Source: Eumeta japonica (Eukaryota; Arthropoda; Insecta; Lepidoptera; Psychidae). Taken from it: DNA of 64,000 bases. A program made the translations under genes and the position numbers. Below the pieces are notes generated by a model. The model saw only the letters and a list, made by a program, of their open reading frames with translations, did no database searches and had not been told where the DNA came from. Shown here piece by piece: positions 61,066 to 64,000 of this stretch; position 1 is the stretch's first letter; the number at the start of each line of letters is the position of its first letter. The DNA lies in NCBI GenBank assembly GCA_005406025.1, contig BGZK01000071.1, positions 620,001-684,000 of the forward strand, read 5' to 3'.

Positions 61066-62309
61066 ACGGCTAAGTTCTCGACTTCAACTTTAAGGCTCGT
61101 ATTTAATAAAATCGCTCTCACATTAGATCTTAAGACTTATATCAAACGATAACATCTCAGCTGTCAATATTAGTTTTAAGTCATGGACGAATTAATAAAC
61201 TAATCCTAAGTCATACTCATATAATGTCTAACTCAAGTAGAGGATCTCATGTATCTGTCAAAAAGAATGAACATTTTATTTTGACGGCACGAACTAGTAA
61301 CGTTCCGTTAAAGGAAAAAAATCGAAAAATGACATCAGTAATACAATATAAATGAAAATTATTATATTAATGGCATTATATAATAATTATAAATATTATA
61401 ATATATTACAATCATAAAAGTCATTCTTTTAATGTCATGTTTCAATGCATTTAATGCACATATTAGTAAATAATGTTAAGTAACATATTTTTGTATTAAT
61501 ATTTTATTTTGTCGGAACGTAACGTTGTCGTGCGCCATTGGTGCAGTGTTTATGGTTGTTTATTGTGTTGTGAACTACAAGAGTACATTTTTAAAAAATT
61601 TATAGAATATAATTAATTTTTTGCTTCCTAGTATTTTTGGGTGCAGTTATTATTTTATTACTTTAATGGATAAACAACATATTCTCAGTATTAGAACAAA
61701 AAATAATTTTTAAGTATCTTAAGCAAATATAAAAACATAGTCGAATGCAAGGATACGAGCACTAACACCCTTAAATCAAGGCACGTAGCATGGGATCGGA
61801 TAAGACGAGAATATAATTAAAATCCAGATTGTATGATCAAATAAGTATCATCGGCAAAATCTGAATAATAATTTTTAATGTTTGAAGTATTTAGTTTTGA
61901 CATATATAAAATATACACGAAAATTTCTAAATAATTTTTATTTCTTTCGAGGTTTTCAGTCACCGGAGCGAAAAATTCATCATAAATATCATAATAATCA
62001 TAATGATTATAGATATCAATATCTTCCCTTATTCCCTCTTTTTGTCTATGCTCGATCTTAAGTGAACTAATGACCACACTCAGCTGATATTCTTCACTAA
62101 GGTATCATAAAACGTTACTCAAAGAACGCGAGTTACGTTTATTAATACGTCAATACACAGATGTCATTTGACAGCACTGCGCTGATATGTGTTACCACAA
62201 ACCGAACTTAAGTAACGTTTATTAATGAGCAACAGATCTTAAAACTGTACTGAATACAGCTCTTAGAGATAAGAGCGATTTATTAATACGAGCATAAAAG
62301 TCACATCAA
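61066..62309. other. AT-rich stretch with TTTATTAATACG words
   Basis: The words GTTTATTAATACGTC, CGTTTATTAATGAGC and GATTTATTAATACGAG recur between 62130 and 62295, and related words occur at 62755-62915, suggesting one or more degraded repeat copies. No gene. Confidence 0.35.
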
Positions 62310-62490
62310 ACTATTCGCATCTTACTTCGGAGAATACCTTACCCCGTCGCTCCAAAACGATGTTATCGCATCGGTGACAAAGATCGCCAGCACTGGGCTC
62401 GCGCGAGGTGTCCAATGTCCACGTCCCTCGCTCTGAAATAAAAAGCTTGCGGAGTAGCAGGTACGCTTCAGCAGTGGGGTGATTAATACC
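62310..62490 (-). repeat. Dispersed repeat copy with exon-like 90-nt segment
   Basis: The minus strand contains ATCACCCCACTGCTGAAGC, then CTTTTTATTTCAG|AGCGAGGG, 90 nt, and GACGGG|GTAAGG. The 90-nt segment (62343-62432) is phase 1-1 and reads RGTWTLDTSREPSAGDLC followed by HRCDN. The match to the copy at 45735 argues for a repeat rather than a gene exon, although a repeat-derived exon is possible. Confidence 0.4.
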
Positions 62491-64000
62491 TGACACAACA
62501 ACAAAAAAATATATAAAAATAATGCTTTTTTTTAATTCTGATCTGTAGACAAATCACAGCCCTGCGCAACTTGCAAATTGTCGGGCGATGATAATAGTCA
62601 TTCGTTCTGTGACGCCGTGTGAAACCCATCGGCGCAGCCGCACGCGAGCCGGTCACGCCCGACCGCGGTCTGCATTCAGAATGTTTTCATGGCGACTATT
62701 ATGCTCTTAGGTAATAACAACGTCTTACAACTCAACCCCTCGTAATCTAAAGCCCGTATTAATAAAACCTCACTCGAATCATGCGCCATCTCGAGAAGTA
62801 ACGTGGGAGCGAGACGTAAATTATTTTCTACAGCGAAACGGTATGACTGTCTCGCTCTTTCGGCGTTCAAGATGGAACGCGTATTTTAAGGGTCGTATTA
62901 ATGAACGTCAATAAAACGATGAGCCATTTTAAGAAGTAACGTATTTTTACAGTTTATGAGATAAACAGTCAAGTTATGATTTAAAAAGGAATAACGATGT
63001 GATTAGTGTTAAAACAAGATGAATCTTGTGGTAAAAGGATGACTTAAATACCTCGTGTTCGGAAGTTACACGAAGTAGTTAATATTCATAAAAGATGAAT
63101 CAGACAAACACCATCCATAGACGCTGTCCCGTGAAAATATCTGCTATAAACTAGACATCTTTTTTGGAACTAAATTAGATTTTTTTATTGCTTAAAAATT
63201 GACATTTCTCTGAGATCTATAAAGTTATCCATTTTTCACATGTTTTAACATCTGTTGTCATTGATACGTAACGTTTGACAAAAGAACTAGTATATGAGTT
63301 ATGTTTCTAGAGTTCCGTAGCCAAAGGGTACCAATGGTGCCGTATTACTAAACCTTCATATCGTCTATCTATCCATTTTCTCATCCATGTTTCTAAATCT
63401 TATCTATTTCGTCTGTGCTACGTTTAAAGGACTGTTGACCGTTAAAAGATGAACAGTTAAAATTTTCACACAATTTGTATTATGGCGGAGAAATAATTTA
63501 AAAATCAAACAATTGAAGGAGTTCCATTTACCAAACGTGTTTTTCTTTTGTTTTTGATCTTTTTATAAGACTTGTGTGATCATAGTGTAAGCTCTAAAAT
63601 AAAACATCATATAAAAATCTACCAAACGTGAGTCGTGGTCGCTCCAAGGACCGCGACTTGAATGAAATCAAACACAATTTCTTCGGCCAACACAAAACGA
63701 TAATAATTACACATTGTGTGCTTGTACAAAACTCTCGGTGCGCTAGTCCGGCTCACACTTGTTTCTTTTTTTTTCCCTCATAATTACATCACGTACATGA
63801 ATATCAAATGATTACCCGACGCTGTTTCTGTATTAAGTAATAGGTATTTTTTAGAACTTCCTGGTTTTAGCTGTAATCAATTTCGCAGTTCCCACGACTG
63901 CGGATCGCCGCGGCCTCCGCGTGGTTCTCGGTTCAAGGGGGGCGCTATAGTAGCGGTAGATTACGGCATTATGTACTTATAAAGTATTGTTTAATAGGTT
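62491..64000. other. Non-coding stretch to window end
   Basis: Contains GC patches at 62610-62670 and 63890-63950 and the TATTAATAAA repeat words at 62755-62915. No gene signal. Confidence 0.35.

Overview
This is an AT-rich animal genomic window with eukaryotic gene structure: canonical GT/AG introns, a split short-chain dehydrogenase gene and many transposon remnants. Several dispersed repeats, such as elements ending in ACTAGC...CCGCGGCTTCGC and fragments with GGTAGGCAGAG, are of kinds I associate with moths and butterflies. I therefore read it as a lepidopteran chromosome. That assignment rests on recall; the species cannot be told from the sequence alone.

Region 1 (1 to about 7.3 kb) holds a minus-strand gene for a THAP-type DNA-binding domain. 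The domain lies in two exons (6309-6379 and 5146-5372). Downstream, on the same strand, the gene runs into two tandem arrays (about 3.54-5.13 kb and 1-1.5 kb) of a small 72-nt exon and its intron. Seven exon copies are visible. The full-length copies are 72 nt, have good splice sites and are phase 1-1, matching the phase-1 end of the THAP exon, so any number of intact copies could be included without changing frame. Four copies carry 1-4 nt deletions, which may be real decay or consensus error. The first THAP intron carries a 587-bp element with pogo-like terminal inverted repeats. A plus-strand protein relic lies between the arrays, and a second half-THAP domain lies upstream.

Region 2 (9.9 to 12.5 kb) contains the first coding exon of an unrecognised serine-rich protein on the plus strand (9917-10356, clear splice donor). 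On the minus strand is a complete two-exon DHRSX-like short-chain dehydrogenase/reductase (11225-12462), probably nested in that gene's first intron or just downstream of it.

Region 3 (12.5 to 64 kb) has no gene I can defend. It is AT-rich sequence broken by short GC-rich islands and transposon remnants: a mariner transposase relic with its three catalytic Asp positions recognisable, several short inverted-repeat elements, tRNA-like SINE heads and dispersed repeat fragments. It is also rich in perfect or near-perfect short-loop hairpins (stems of 14-23 bp, loops of 3-8 nt). It could be a long intron of the 9917 gene, intergenic sequence or a regulatory landscape; the sequence does not decide.

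The most unusual signal is the frame-neutral tandem microexon array attached to the THAP gene. Second is the recurrence of snap-back hairpins through the non-coding half.
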